From assembly GCA_030435675.1 (NCBI GenBank), contig CM059624.1, positions 1,326,769-1,390,768 of the forward strand: a DNA stretch of 64,000 nt, read 5' to 3'. Origin of the DNA: Steinernema hermaphroditum. Taxonomy: Eukaryota; Nematoda; Chromadorea; Rhabditida; Steinernematidae. Shown here one piece after another: positions 34,813 to 48,500 of the stretch. A model generated the notes under the pieces. It did no database searches and was not told the DNA's origin. It saw only the letters and a program-made list of their open reading frames with translations. Positions within the stretch are counted from its first letter, which is position 1. Every line of letters begins with the position of its first letter. Made by a program: the position numbers and the translations under genes.

Positions 34813-37371
34813 GTACGTGTGATAGGAGGTCTTTTTGGTTAATTTTTTAAGGCTTTTGTGGGTTTTGGCATACTATATTGATCAAGTGACGCTTTACAAA
34901 GAGAACTACTAAAATTTTCGGATCAATCCTTTCTCATATTCATCGCCTATGTCAGTTATGCTATCAGCTTCTTCACGAAATAGACCTGACGCAAAATCTT
35001 ATAATGCCCGAAATTTCGAATTAAAAGACACGATCGCTGCGCGTATTTAAGTTCTTTACAGAGTTTTCCGTCAGCAGTATTACGGTAATCGCTTATAAAT
35101 GGCTTAGCTTGATTAAATTTTTACGTAGACACGGTTAAGTAGAACTAATCGTACATCCGGGCCGCATAGTTCACAAGGCCCCTAGTTTTTGCGTAATAAT
35201 ACCCGATTTTGCATATGTTAAATTCAAGGCACTAGATTACTGTAGGCTATGGACAGTGGGTGGTTGGGGGCTTTCATTTTAGACCATCTCTTCATGTTTG
35301 CTATAGGTTTACACGCAAATGAAACAGTGCAGATCACAGAATGATCAATCAGCGAAAAAAATGCTATTTCTGACTGTCTAAGACCGAATTTGAGCACGAA
35401 AGATCTGTATTCTTAAGATATCGTTTTGAGGGTTAGCTCTACCTTCCACTGTGGCTATTTTTGTCCAACCTTGTTCTGTAAAAATCCGTGGACTGTTGCC
35501 CATCTTTCTATGCTAAGTAGTCAATGAGATGTTGCCCTAGAAATATGGGTAGTTCCCATTGATCACTGGACCATTCAAAAGCATAGGTCATCCCCACAAG
35601 GCCATAATTTCCCCGATTCCCAGTACCCTCACCCTTCAATCTCTTGACAGTTTATAATTAGCTCATGCCCTCGCTCCTTCGCAAATTCAATTTCGCCCTT
35701 TTCTCCCACAACTTTAGTAAACATCACCGGCCAGCTTCCCGGTGTTCATTGCGCGGATTACGGTATTCCGGGGGCATGCACCACAAACCACAACAACAAT
35801 AACAAACACCTACTATTCAGTGCACACACACACACAAACCTCTTTTGCGAGCGTCGTCGGTAAAAGTCGACTTAGAAGCGAAGCGTAGGAGTGCAACATT
35901 GCCGACTGCTGCTGAGGGTCGGCGGGCGCTTTGGAAATAAGGGACGACATTGCTTGTGAATTTGAGTGAACGGTGGCGCGCAGACCACCACCGAGACAAT
36001 AAGCACTGATGATGAGGTTAACGACCGTGCCAAAGGGGCGGTGACGTGGCGGCGGCGTCAAAAAGAAGGAATAGACACAGAGACGAACAAAATGAAAATT
36101 GAGAAAAACATTCGCGCGGCATTCAAATGAGGCGCTGGCTGAGGAAAGGGGAGGAGGGACGACGACGTGTGGTGGACAGAGCTTAGGTGATTAACGCTTT
36201 GGCGCGCGCCGGCGCTCAGCTGACGGCTGCGCGACTGAGTAGGGCAGCTCTGTCAGGCCAGCGTCAGCCTATACCCGACAGGGGGAAGCACCTTGGCGCC
36301 TTGAGGGTCTCAAAAGGGGCGGCGCCGAACCGGTGGCCCCGGATTATGGATAATAGACACTTTCGTAGTGAACATAAACAATGGTCTTACCTAGGAGAGT
36401 CTTCGAGGAGGGGTGGGCTGTACGGTCGGGAAGATCGTGGATGTCTTTGTACGTCTGAAATTGTCAAATTTGTACAAAATTAGTTATGTCATTATCGCGT
36501 AATTATAACGGTGCAGCAAACGGAAATTCGACACTTATGCCATGAGATATGAGACGTTTGGCCGATAAGGATGCCAGGATTAGCGCGGATTGGGATCATT
36601 CGCGGAGAGAGACGTATACGGTAGGAAGCGTGACGTCTAGGAGTAGAACAATAGGCAGCTAGTTCCTGTTCGGTCTCAGAAGGATGCGGTAGGAAGTACA
36701 TATTGTGACGGCTAACGACGTCTAATCTCTGACCTCTTTTTCTCGACTATATTATTCATTCTTTGGAAAGCTCCAACTTGCCCAAGCCCTTTGTTAACAA
36801 CTGTCTTAATTAACTTCCTTATATAAACAACAACTTAATATACGCAAGAGCAAAAATTGTAATTTGCTGACGTCGACAGTGGCTGATCCCACGGTTCTGT
36901 GTGACAAAGTTTAAAGCGCCTTTCATCAATTACAATCTTTCTAATCTGACCGTAATCTTAATCTACGTATCAAGAGTCATTGTAATCTCTTTTGTGAATG
37001 GGAAAGTGGACAAAAAATAACGGAGCAACTTCCGCAGGCGCTGCTGTTCCTTCTTGGAGCATGATCTTTAAAGGTAGGCGATGGACTTGCACTTTTAGGG
37101 CAACGTAAAGGTAGAAAACAGGTGAGAGGGAAGTCGTATAAAGCCAGGGGAAAGGGAAGTTTAATCTACATCTGTGTGATGCAATGTACGCATAAAAATT
37201 GGAAAGTAGATGCAGCAGAAAATGGCAAAAATGGAGCAAAAATATATATTTTGGGCATCAGTCCTCAGGTCGCGCTCAAAGGATCGTCTTTATTCACGTC
37301 TAATCCACAAAACGAACGGATGGCCTAGCGGCCTCGAAGACATAGTGGCACTGAACCGGATGCTTTGAACT

Positions 37372-37620
37372 GGCTGTGTGGCTGATTGCCAACGCGTTTG
37401 ATTAGTAATCGGTCGGGGTGGGTTCGACACCGGCCTCAGTCCTCAATATATCTGACGCCGATCGCTCCTCGAATGATCGAATGCGACCAAATCAGGGTTG
37501 TGAGAGTTTCAAGTTTCTCGCAGCCCTGGACCAAATCAATTACTGAGATCACATGGGAACTGTCCCACATGAACAGGAAAACTAATCAGCGTACCCATCG
37601 GTTCTCCCTTTATATTCAGT
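37372..37620 (+). mobile_element. tRNA-derived SINE, copy 3
   Basis: The head reads ctgtgtggctgattgccaac, then gggtgggttcgacaccggcc (B-box), a body of about 170 nt, and a tail of catcggttctccctttatat. The same head and tail occur in the copies at 7.9 and 53.0 kb. The body is longer here. Confidence 0.6.
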
Positions 37621-40600
37621 GATAAACAAAGAGCAGATCCATAAATAAAAGTATCAAAAATCTAAATCGAAAGCTGCTCTATAACCCACTTTTGCAACCC
37701 TCTAGAAACGTCAAACAATCCCTAATTGGCTACGTCACCTATTGAATAATGCGATATTCGCCATTGATTGGTTTCCACTAACAACCCGAAAGGATTATTA
37801 TTGAGGTCTACGCACAAAAACGTCGCCATCAATAATTGGTTTGCGATGGTTTGTTGCGAACCGACAAATAACTTATTAGAAGATGATTTTTCACATTTGC
37901 GCCACATTCAGCAACCTATTCTCAGTTGTGTTTTTGCTGCAAAAACTGATATTCTTGCATGACACATCGAGTTGCAAACGCGGGAAAAACAGGTTGTTTT
38001 TACAGGGTTGCAGAGTACAAATGTGACTACATGATTGTAGGTGGAATAATATGTATACACGCAAAACAATAATAATAACAAGTAAGCGATATTATAACAC
38101 GAAAGACACGTAGGCGAGCGGTATCTGATCTGAGATAAGACGTTTGTAAAAATTCACTATTTGTAAACGGGGAGAGCAGCAAGAGAAAACGATAGAGACG
38201 TTGTACGACAAAATCAGTCGGCCGTTCAGTTCCTTGTTTTTGGGTTGAGACGAACGAGTTTCAAAATGTTCAAATGGTGGGCTGAGGAGCGGAACAAACA
38301 GATCAATATGGGGAGACGAAGCGAGCTGCGAGACTTGTTGATCAGGCTCTAGAGCAACCGGAGCCGGACGGATATGAACTTTATGAAAAATAAGCCTAGT
38401 GACCGAAGAAACCCAATATGTCAATGCAACCAATAAGTAAACCTTTCTGTAATGAACACAACAATGATCAGCATATATGTATAAACTCAGTTCATGGATA
38501 TACCTGCCGGGCTATCGCAACGTTTTTAGAGGAGAGCGATAGCATATATCAAATCCATATGAGAACGAACATATAAAGAACATAAATCAGCGAATATACA
38601 TCACCAGGTTATCGTTTTTAATAAATCAAACGAGCTCGTTTGCACCCTCGACCCATTGTACAGATGATCTCTGAGACGCCTGCGGATTTTAGGTCATTCG
38701 GCGTTTTTTACGCAAAAGGGCGGACAGCAATAGACTGAGAGTGTGAAAAACGAACAGAAGACTGATGGACGGTGTTGCGAAAGGTCGGTTATAAACTAGT
38801 GAAGGAGAATATAGAGAACTGTGCAAAACTAAAAGAATCTATCGCTCACAATATGGACGATGTATGTTGGGAATACGACACTCAAATAGAGCCAAATAGA
38901 TCTTGATAACAAGGTCAACTGTTAAGTGCCTAGTCTCTTAAGCCGATAGAGTTTACCTGCCCATATTTTCGACAAGGTCTCTTGTGCACTCTTCCCAGAA
39001 TCCCATCATGTGATCCAGCTAATCGATTTTCAGGAATACGATGCTTAAGCACAGAAAACATGGCGATAACATGACAAGGTTTCAAATTTCTGCACTTTTA
39101 TAATGAGTAAGAGCAACTCATCTCCTGGCAACGTTCTGATATTTTTCAAAACGGTTTCACACAGTAAATGCTGCCCTTCCCAAAGAACATTTTAATCACA
39201 AAACAAACCTCCTTTTGAATACATCAGAGTGAAGTGTAAACGATTCGAATCGATTCGTCTATAACAAAGTGAGGGGGAATACGACTGTGAATGAACACAA
39301 CCCGGGCTAACAGAAGCAGATCAGTGCACATTGGGTCAAGGATACTCGTGAAGCCCCGCATGATAGAGAATTATTTCTTTCCTATTTCGCATGATCATCT
39401 AAGGATATACCTTTTTGGATGACCTTGGCTACGGTTGTCCTCACCCCTAGTAGTTTTGAAACAATAATCTCCTATGCGTAATACAGTGATTCTCACAAAG
39501 TGCCTCAGCCAATAAGGACCCAATACACCCAATACTTCAAAATACACCAAAATAGTGGGCCGTCCATATTCAGTTTTCCTCAAGACCCTTTCCCAGGGAC
39601 CTGATTAGAAAACGATACTCTTCTATGCAGCAGTTAAACAAAAAACTTCAAAATATCAAGCAAATGCAACAAAAAGGCAAAGGGCAAAAGTCTAAAGGGA
39701 CATATTACCATAATCCCCTCACACCGTCAATCTTTGGGTCTTTAAAATCAGCAAATCCACCCTTCACGATCACTCACGAAAAGTCGCGAAGTCGGCGAAC
39801 CCGTGATCTTCTCGCACATCCCAGCCCAAATCCCTTATGGAGCGCGCCGATCAGCCGATCAGGATGCGGCGCACGCGCTGCAAGCACATGACACGTACGC
39901 GTGAAAGTAGCTGGTCTTGTGCAGCGACGAACAAACGAACATCACCGCTAGAAATCCGCCCGTTTCGAAATATCGATCGATCGGCGCGTGGCGACCGGCG
40001 CGACGATGTAGCGGCAAACAACTCTCACTCGCAACCACTCTCGTCGCCGCGCCAGCCGAACGCGACCATGATCAGCGCGCGATCAGCCAGCCGCCAGGCC
40101 AACTCAGCTGGTCGCAGTCTTCGCTTCGGTACGCGCCGCCCGAGCTAAGAGAAGGCGAAGAAGAAGACCGGTATGCGCGACATCGCGTCACTTTTGCGAC
40201 GACAACCCTCAAAGTCAAACAAATCAATTTCGCGCGGGCACAATTCAACTCTCCGTTCAGCGTAGAACAGGAATCGGCTCGCCCCTAAATGCGGTAAGCC
40301 GACTGTGGCGCGCCGCTTGATTGCCCGCCATCGGCCTGACGACGTCGCCGCCATCGGCGCGACGGTGTTTGTGTAAAACTGTAGCACGCTTTTAGACAAA
40401 ACAGTGAAGTGGCCGAGAGTGGAGTGCTTTGAGAAACGGGATCAGAGTGGGATCCGCCGGCGACGTCATCGTCATTTGCACTTTGCGTCCGCGACAGCGG
40501 TGCTTGTGTTTTTGACTTGGGACACTTCCGGTGATTTGTTTTTGACGGTATAGTACTCGATCGATCAGTGGGCGGAAGCGGGTCACTAAAAATAGTGTTT

Positions 40601-41372
40601 GATCTGTGACCGATTGGATGAGTCATGGAGCACAGATTGGAGGTGACAGAGCGAAAGATCAAAATGTTGTCATTGAGGCTGGTAAGGCCGATCAAGTTCA
40701 GAAAAAACTGCAGCCGATAAGAAAGTAAAGTAAGAGGGAAAGGGATTCAGCTAATTAGTTTTAAGCTGATAGGATATACAGTCAAGGTCCAAAATTTTGC
40801 CTGATCAAATTTAGCCTATTCTACTGAGTAATTCGTTGGGGTTCAGTAGTGCGATGTGAAAAGCAAACCTTTAACATTTGCTGCGATTTTAGGCAGGAAA
40901 CAGTGGATAGAACTGTTAAGCTTTAAGTGGATACAGAACACCTTATAGTTCTAAAATACAACGCTAACTTGACCCGAGCCAATCGTTCTAAATGAATGGA
41001 GCCGGTTCGGTTGGGGTGGCTTCGACTAAGTTCGCATCTCTTTTTTGAAAAACGTTAGTAAAAAATATGTGAAAACAATTCAGATTTACTTGCGGATCGC
41101 ATACCGCAAATGCTAAATAATAATGCCAAAGAAATGTAGTGATCTTAAGCTACCGTGTCCCCTGTTCCTTCTTATTGCAGAATAGAGGACTTTAGCAGAG
41201 AAAAGGGTGTGATCTGCCTGACTTTGATCGACCAATCGAACCATAATGTCTTATCGTCAGTTTGGTCGGTGTCCATTGTTCTAGATCAACCTTTTTTTAG
41301 ACGCTGAGTAGTGTAATAATGAGTGTATAATGTGTAGATAGATGCTTGTAAGAGAAAACGTGGAAGAATAGA

Positions 41373-41445
41373 TGAGGCCGGCTTCGAACCCTCTCCGACC
41401 GATTACGAACTAAACGCGTTCGCAATGAGCCACGCAGAAACTTCG
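41373..41445 (-). mobile_element. tRNA-derived SINE, head-only copy
   Basis: On the minus strand: tgcgtggctcattgcgaacg, then cgtaatcggtcggagagggttcgaagccgg. The anticodon-arm part (cgtaatcggtcgg) is nearly the same as in the copy at 37.4 kb. No tail is seen, so it is 3'-truncated. Confidence 0.55.
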
Positions 41446-41592
41446 AACAAGAGCAGAAAACCGTTATACAACATGTTTTTGATCTTTCTTAACACGATTT
41501 ACCGTTCCAGATCATCATCTTCTTCTTTCACTCTCCGCTCTATCCGTTCCATACACATCATTAACCCAATTTGTCCTTTCCATTAACAACGA

Positions 41593-42594
41593 TCAGCATT
41601 CCTTAGGGAAGACGTCGAACTCCCTCGAACAGATATGTGTGGCGGTGACGTTCGTGCTGACGCACCGGCGGCATTCTGTCACATACTTAATCATTTTAGA
41701 CGGTGACGTAAAGCGCAGTTTCTCTTTAGGGAACGCTTGTCCGACGGAGTGCTTTTTTCGACTGCCGGTCATCACATCATACTATTTGATAGAGACATCT
41801 TAAAAGTTGTGGGATGCGGGAGTGCAACACAAATAAGGTGACAACATGGAGAGAGATTCTTGAATGTGGGGATCCATTTTGGACGTTTACACTGATCTCT
41901 GATGCCATGTCCTTGTCAAGCGATGTGGATGAGATCGAGCCTAGCATGAGCCAGCCTCTGGCTAAGCACGAATGTGATCAAATTCGGTCCACTCATAAGA
42001 AAGCCACAAGTTAATTACCAGATTTTGCCTACATTTTTATATCAACAAGCATAGATTAAGTTTCATTATAATAAGAGCGTATTTAAGGGTCTATGGCCGT
42101 TCAATCTTGTCCAAGGCAGCACTGATTCATTCCAATGCTAACTATAAACTTTATCCTATAGCTGTCACTCCTATCATTAAAATCTGGCCTGAGCTTTAGG
42201 TCCAGGAATGTGTATCTCTACAAGGGCATTTCTGCAAAAGGCCCACATATCCTCGGCCTTTGAGCCACTGCCATTGTTTACCCAAGATTAATTGCTGCTC
42301 TGAGGAAAACCTGACAAATAACCTTATTTATGTGTGCTCACCATGCCCTGTCACCATTCTTGTTTTCCTCAAATGCTCATCATTTACGTAATCGCCTCGA
42401 AATAGGCGATAATTCCCCAATTGTCCAATGTTTTCGATGTTCCACTCGTCTCCAGAGACCGCACCTTTGATGGAGAGCACTATCGTCGATCATGCGCTTT
42501 TGTTCAGTTATAGTCTGTGCCAGACGAGGGACAGCCTGCAGGATGGCAGGCTGTAATTACAGCTTTTGTGAGTCAGTTGTTTTGCCACAAACAT
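41593..42594 (-). CDS. Unrecognised four-exon gene in the gene-poor region
   Basis: Exons on the minus strand, 42594-42561, 42479-42342, 41961-41846 and 41781-41593, join in phase to give 158 aa. Introns 1 and 3 are 81 and 64 nt; intron 2 is 380 nt. The inner exons are protein-like (GDEWNIENIGQLGNYRLFRG; LDKDMASEISVNVQNGSPHS). The last exon ends in a four-cysteine block (YVTECRRCVSTNVTATHICS then a final C). The cysteine spacing suggests an extracellular or zinc-stabilised tail, but no signal peptide is visible in the proposed start MFVAKQLTHKS, so the first exon may be wrong. Support is phase consistency only; I recognise no homologue. Confidence 0.4.
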
Positions 42595-45500
42595 GGTCAC
42601 CTTTATTTCCTCATTGCCTAGTGTTTTCTATACCTACAGGCTATGCCTCTTAGAAAGAAAGAAGGGAGAAAGCAGGGGAAACAAGGAAGTGAGGATAAGC
42701 AGGGAAGGTCTTCTCGTGGACTATGGTCAAAACATTTGAATAGAGAGATGGTTGCGTAAATATTTTTAGCTTTTGGGCGCACGCCAATCCGATTAAAAGG
42801 CGTGTGCATGACTCGATCCTGTGACTGGGACAACAACGTGAAATATGGCTGTGAATGAAAAAGTAGGGATTTGCATAATCGTGGCTCACAATAGATTTGA
42901 ATCGATCGTATGTCTATCGCAGGTCTATCGATAGCTTCTTGCTCAAAAAGCTCAAGTATTCCAAAAGGGGGGTCTAATGATAAGTCGAAGTCAAAGCACA
43001 TTGAAGAAAGGCTAAAACTGATTCCTTGTGAAGCCCAGAAATTGGAAAAAAAGAACGACCACACATAAAACAAAGATATCGCTGTTACTATGAATTTGTA
43101 AGCTGTTTTCCGTCGTACATAGAGTTGTCATCGCGTCAAATCCGAAGTTTTCACGTTCAGATTTTCGGGTTCGGGTTTATTTGATCGCTAATTGGACCTT
43201 GTTGCTGTTCGGTCGAATTGTTTATTGTTAGGGCGAAGCCATTCCACATTACAGTTTCTCGACAGGACTTAAATATTGGCCCATGTTGCAAAAAATGCGA
43301 ATCTTTTGGTACCAACCCAACGACAACGCTAGTCGCAGATAAATTCCTAATCAAGTGTATCAAAAACAACCTGTGGTGTTGTTATGCATTGTAAGCGGCT
43401 TTACTAAATGGGCAAACAACGGTCTTGTGAAAAGTCACGTGATGTGTACTATGTATTCAATGTTTGGCTACAATAACGCTACAAAATGACCGAAGACAAA
43501 GTGCATCCAAAAAAGTAGTGTGCTTTTGGAACCAACGGAATGTCACTAAGGTCAGGGAAGGACTTAGAAAACTTTTTTGATGCACTAATTCGCAACTCAT
43601 CTACGACTGGCAACGCTTCACGTATCTATGCGGACAATGCTGTATTTTTGTTATGTACGGTCCTTCATTTGCAGCAATCGATCGGCTCATCGCTAGGAAC
43701 TAATGGAATGATTGGTTGTTTAAGTACCCAGAAGGTAGCCGCAGATGTGGCCTAGAAGACCTCGATAACATTTAGCAGAAAAATGAAAATCTGATTCAAT
43801 ATAAGAATGGCTTAGGCCGCGTCGAGAACATAAGTCCGAACTCAAACTGAGCCCGCTTCTCACCACCAAAATGAGTGCTTGGATCCTATCAGGAAAAGAA
43901 CCTCATCAACAACCTTTGCATGTCTCATGATAATAAGATACCACACTTGCTAAATAAGTTATTGAATTCAAACCTCGAATTTGGAATCGTTTATCCTGGT
44001 CATTTACTATCCTGGTCATTCAAATTCTGCACTCAGGTGCTCTCCTCGAATTCCCTATTCCATAGTTTTCGGAATGCCCCCAACGGACATTGTCCACACT
44101 GAACACTACGTTTATTTCGCCCTTCCTTCGAAATTCGTTGCCTTCCCATCCCGCCAACAACACAAAGTTCAAATCCTCGCGGCTGCACGCCGCCACGTCA
44201 TGACCCGAACAACGCAACACTCGGACACGACGGCCAAATCATCATATTTGAATCATCAACTAGGCGGTTCCACGGCGCTGCCACTGCTCGCGCGCACCAA
44301 GCCCTGCTTAAATCATTCGCCATCGCTGCGATCAGCGGCGACAGTCGCCCAGAGCGCTGTGGCGAAATGCCGAAAAACGTCGTTGCGTCGCCTCTTCCGC
44401 CCTTCCGTCTTATCACCGCGCATTCCGTGTTTCCCCTCTCTAATACGTGCGCTTATCACGGTGATCAGTTTGCTCACGAGGTGTTATCGAGCGTCAGCGT
44501 CGAATCGATACCATCGCACCTCGATTTTTCGGATTTCCTATCCGACCGTAACCCGGAAAAGGGGTTGTTTTTGATGAAATTAGTTATGCAAAACCAATTA
44601 TCGCCTTGACAAAAGAAGTTAGCAGCTGCTTGGCTTACTCATCAGATTATGACTCAGCCAAGCACAATCTATTGAGAAGAGAAAAACACGTCTGACTCAT
44701 CGCGTTTCCGATGGTAACGTGAATAGTATTTGCGAGGGGAGATTTAGGGATTTTGAGGATTTGTGGAATTAGCGAAAGAGGAAATTGTAGCTAGCAAGTG
44801 ACGAAGACGATCTATGCTGAAATCATATTTTTGATGTTAGAGGGTAAGGGAAACGTATTTTCAGATCAAAGTCATTTTCGACGAGCACTCTACAGCCACA
44901 GGTTGGTTGGTTATATTGGTGTATCTATGGAAAGCCATAAAAACTATCCAAACTGAGCGGCACTCCCTTTGGCACGACGTCATTGATAAGAGGCCATTAT
45001 TTTATAAATAGGCGTTGACGATCGGAGAGTGTGTGCGCTTAGGGAACATGCACATTAGGGTTGGCATTCCCAGTCGAGTATAGAACGATCGATGCATGGA
45101 AAAGAATAAAAAATGCAGAAAATTTTGGAAAAGTACCTATGTCAACCATATGAAAGCGGTGAAAATGCAGGCCGGGTATTTTCATAGGACCCTCAGCTCT
45201 AGTTTTTCTATCGAGATCTCAAGTAGGATTAACATAGTTCAAATGGAGACCTGTCAAGTAGGTAGTGTTGACTAAAAGGATTACCGATAGTACTTGACTT
45301 GGTCTACTACTTCGTCGTTTTATGAGTGAAGAAAGTAGGAAACTGCCACTGATCATAAGTGTGCAAGTTTGTATAAGTCGACGGTATTTTATGGTTTTAC
45401 TGATAGATGAGAGGACCTACCATAAAACGCAGCTATCCTGCGAGGTGCATTATACATTGAAGGCTAAAGGACTATAACTTGCAAAAAAGCGGCAATTTTC

Positions 45501-48500
45501 TTTACGCTGGTCTCGCAATGACGTCCTTGAATTGCTCCAGATTCGGTATATCTTGCCGATTTCACCGCTTTTTAATAAAACTAAACATTTTGAGGGTCGG
45601 AGCTGGTGAAGCAGCGAAAAAATTCCGCACGGATATTGACCGCCACTGCAAACACTTTTGACATTTTTCCAACACGGGTGGGTCTCGAAGCGCTTCTTTC
45701 ATTGCATGATGCACATAGACAAAAGAAGTCCCCATGTTCTTTACTGACTTCTAGGTCAATCTGAACCCCTCCTTCCGCTAGTCGTGGGTACGGCTGACAA
45801 CCCTTTGCGCACCCCTACCATCAAAGATGTTCGCCGAACCCAACCTTTGCCTGTTCGCCAAATTCATTCAACATTAACTTGGTCATTTGTTAAGCGGTCG
45901 TCCAAATCAACTACCGTAATCGTAATTAACCGCAACTGGCTGGATACCTTTGACTGATTCACATTTTCATGAAAACCATTGAAAATCTAATCTCTGCTGC
46001 TCGACTGAGAAGAATCTTTTGTCACTCTTTTGTTATGGTGGCAGGCTCGTCAATGGGCGCAGAAACAAACAAGGCGTTTAGCCTGCGATTTCGACGAAAA
46101 ACAATGACTGACTCAGGGATTTAGGCTGGATAAGGGCGAAATTTCGAAGAACGGTGGGCTGTGGGGGACGGTCATTGACCATCTACATGAATTCCATGCT
46201 GTACGCATAGCACGGGGATCACACAGGATTATGATGGTTTAAAGAATGCAGCATGCATCCTCAAAGATGGTTCAAAGAATGACCAACCAGTTGGTCTTCC
46301 TAGAAGTGTCCATTGAACAAAGTGGCAAAATGTTGACGGAAAAGGTTACGGCGGGAGCTAAAGCTTCGACGGAGCTTCGAAAAGTCGGGTAATTCAAGAA
46401 CATCAACGTGGCATAATCGGAACTTATGGCTATGGGTTATGAGATTCAAACCAAACAATAGAAGCTAATTTAGGTCATATATAAAATGATCCTGGCTTAT
46501 AAAAGACACATTCACGACTTTCAAGGGCTCGCACCTTTTAGACTTCCTCACAAAAATAGTAATATTCTAGCGTGTGCAATAAAGTAGTTCTAAAGCATCT
46601 ATAGTGATTGAAGAAAAATTCGGTTAGCCATCCCTTCACGACACTGTTGATGCGCGGTGCCATTGAGCTTCGGGTTTCTTTGGTTTTCTTGGCAAAATTT
46701 TGTAAAATGTTTTCTCACTGAAGGTACAAATTATTTGTCGTTCCGTTCTAAATATAGTTCTTTTGGTTAAGCGGTACCGAAACTACACGAAGAAGGAACC
46801 AAAAAAGCTCAAAGATCGAAACTTTTGCTTAACTAAGCCAAACAATAGCACGGGACACGGTACCATTTTGTTAAGTACACCGAAAAAGTCGATCGAACAT
46901 GAATAACTATCCAAAAACCACTTCCACTTCAGCTTTGAGCTGCCACTCTACCACTTCAGCTTTGAGCTGCCAAGATCCTTTTCAAGACGTAGAAAGGGTT
47001 AACGAGTCTCATAAGAGGAAACCTCTTTTATGGTTACGTCAAACGAAAACTCAGATCGGGGCTAAGACACCGGAATAGATTATTCGTGCGTTTGGGATAA
47101 AAGAATCGGGATAAATAACAAAAAGTATAACAGGCTCTGCTAGAAATAGACGTGTGCATAAGAAGAAGAACCTTAGAAATGGACGTCTCCCGAAACCAGT
47201 TCGCAACACGACCTCAAAACGCGGAAGCGCGCCGTTGACTTTTTATGACTCGACCGAAGTTCGGACGAGTGCATCGACGTTGCAAAATGTCAGATCTCTC
47301 GGACCGGAGAGTGATTTATGCGCGGCAGCAGATTGCCGTCGCCGTTCCGAAGCGCATCGGCGTTGTGTACACTTTGATAATCGGTCGGCGGCCGATCCAT
47401 TAGAGCAACAAATCGCTTTTGTGCGATGCGGATCGCATAATCGGGCCGATTCTTCTTGTGCCTGCGAGATGTTTTTGTGAAGACAAGAAGCATGAGATCG
47501 GTCTTTTGAGATATAAACAGGACGACAAACCGAACTTCGTTCTTTGGGGGTCGTAAATTCCATCTTTAGATGTGAGAACTAGAACGATTCTCTTGTTTTT
47601 GTCGCGAATGTCTTGTCATAAAGTTATACGACAGTAACACTGAAACCGCCTTTGTCATCGGTCTTTGAGAACCGTGGATAATAAACACGGTTTTTAGAAA
47701 TAAAAAGCGGGAAAAAGCACTGCCACCTCATAAAAAATGAAAAGGTGGAAAGCAAACGAGTTCAAAAACAAAGCTTTCATGATTTTTCTATTTTTACACG
47801 GTCAACCTTTTGAAAAGAAAGCTCAGGATGGAGCAGCTTAGGCAAGACAATGTATATTTCTGGAATTGGCTGGCTAGCTTGTCCTTGGAATGACATACGA
47901 AAAAAATGTGGTTTTCGACCAGTATATTGGAAGGAGTAGAAATCGAAAAATCCTATAATGCTAGGCATCAAAAAATCGAAAAATGTGGTACCTTTTGAAA
48001 TCGATGGTTTGCAAATGGAGCTCAAGTTTTTCGTTCTTTTATGATATAACATGAGCGCTAGCGGCTTCCTTTCCAAATAGCACAGCTTTGTTCCCCTTTT
48101 TGCCTCATTTATATGTTAGCTAGAGTTATCAAAGGCAGACGTACAACGATTTTCAAGCTAGAGGACTTCTACCATGGTGTGGACTGTATACCATAGCAGA
48201 AGGTCGGCGCCCAACATATAGTCCTGATGCCAGTAGATACCAGTAGCCGATAAATCGGCGGTAAACACGGTAGAATGGTGCTTGCAATATAGGTAAAAAA
48301 GGAAAAAGGGGTTTTTCTACAAATTTCCGCGGAATGCAGTAACATTCTCCGCAGAAACACTACGCTTTCTGTCGCCTTGCTCTGACTTTTTCACCCTCTC
48401 ACTGGCATCTCTTCTCAGCTGCTAGATTTCTTTTCTCGCTTTCACCACTTTTAATAGAGCCTTCAATAATTGAAAAAGTGTAATAGAATAGTTTGCAAAG

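Larger units (their letters stand above)
34813..41592. other. Gene-poor region, middle
   Basis: GC-rich islands lie at about 35990-36350 and 39780-40500, the second being the largest and most CpG-dense in the window. A (CA)n run lies near 35820-35836. SINE copies lie at 37372-37620 and 41373-41445. An AP-1 site is at 40619. A minus-strand frame at 38.09-38.44 kb has good boundaries but the wrong phase, and I do not call it. Confidence 0.4.

Noticed and set aside
38092..38520. Minus-strand exon with a hydrophobic start and a plausible intron (gtatat...cattacag) to a short ATG exon
   Set aside because: The splice phase does not match the long frame; the in-phase reading stops after 30 residues.
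42618..43073. 151-codon minus-strand ORF
   Set aside because: Phe/Ser/Pro-rich translation typical of AT-rich spacer; no start context or exons.
43981..44574. 197-codon plus-strand ORF
   Set aside because: It lies across a GC-rich island where stops are rare; Ser/Arg-rich translation, no splice or homology support.
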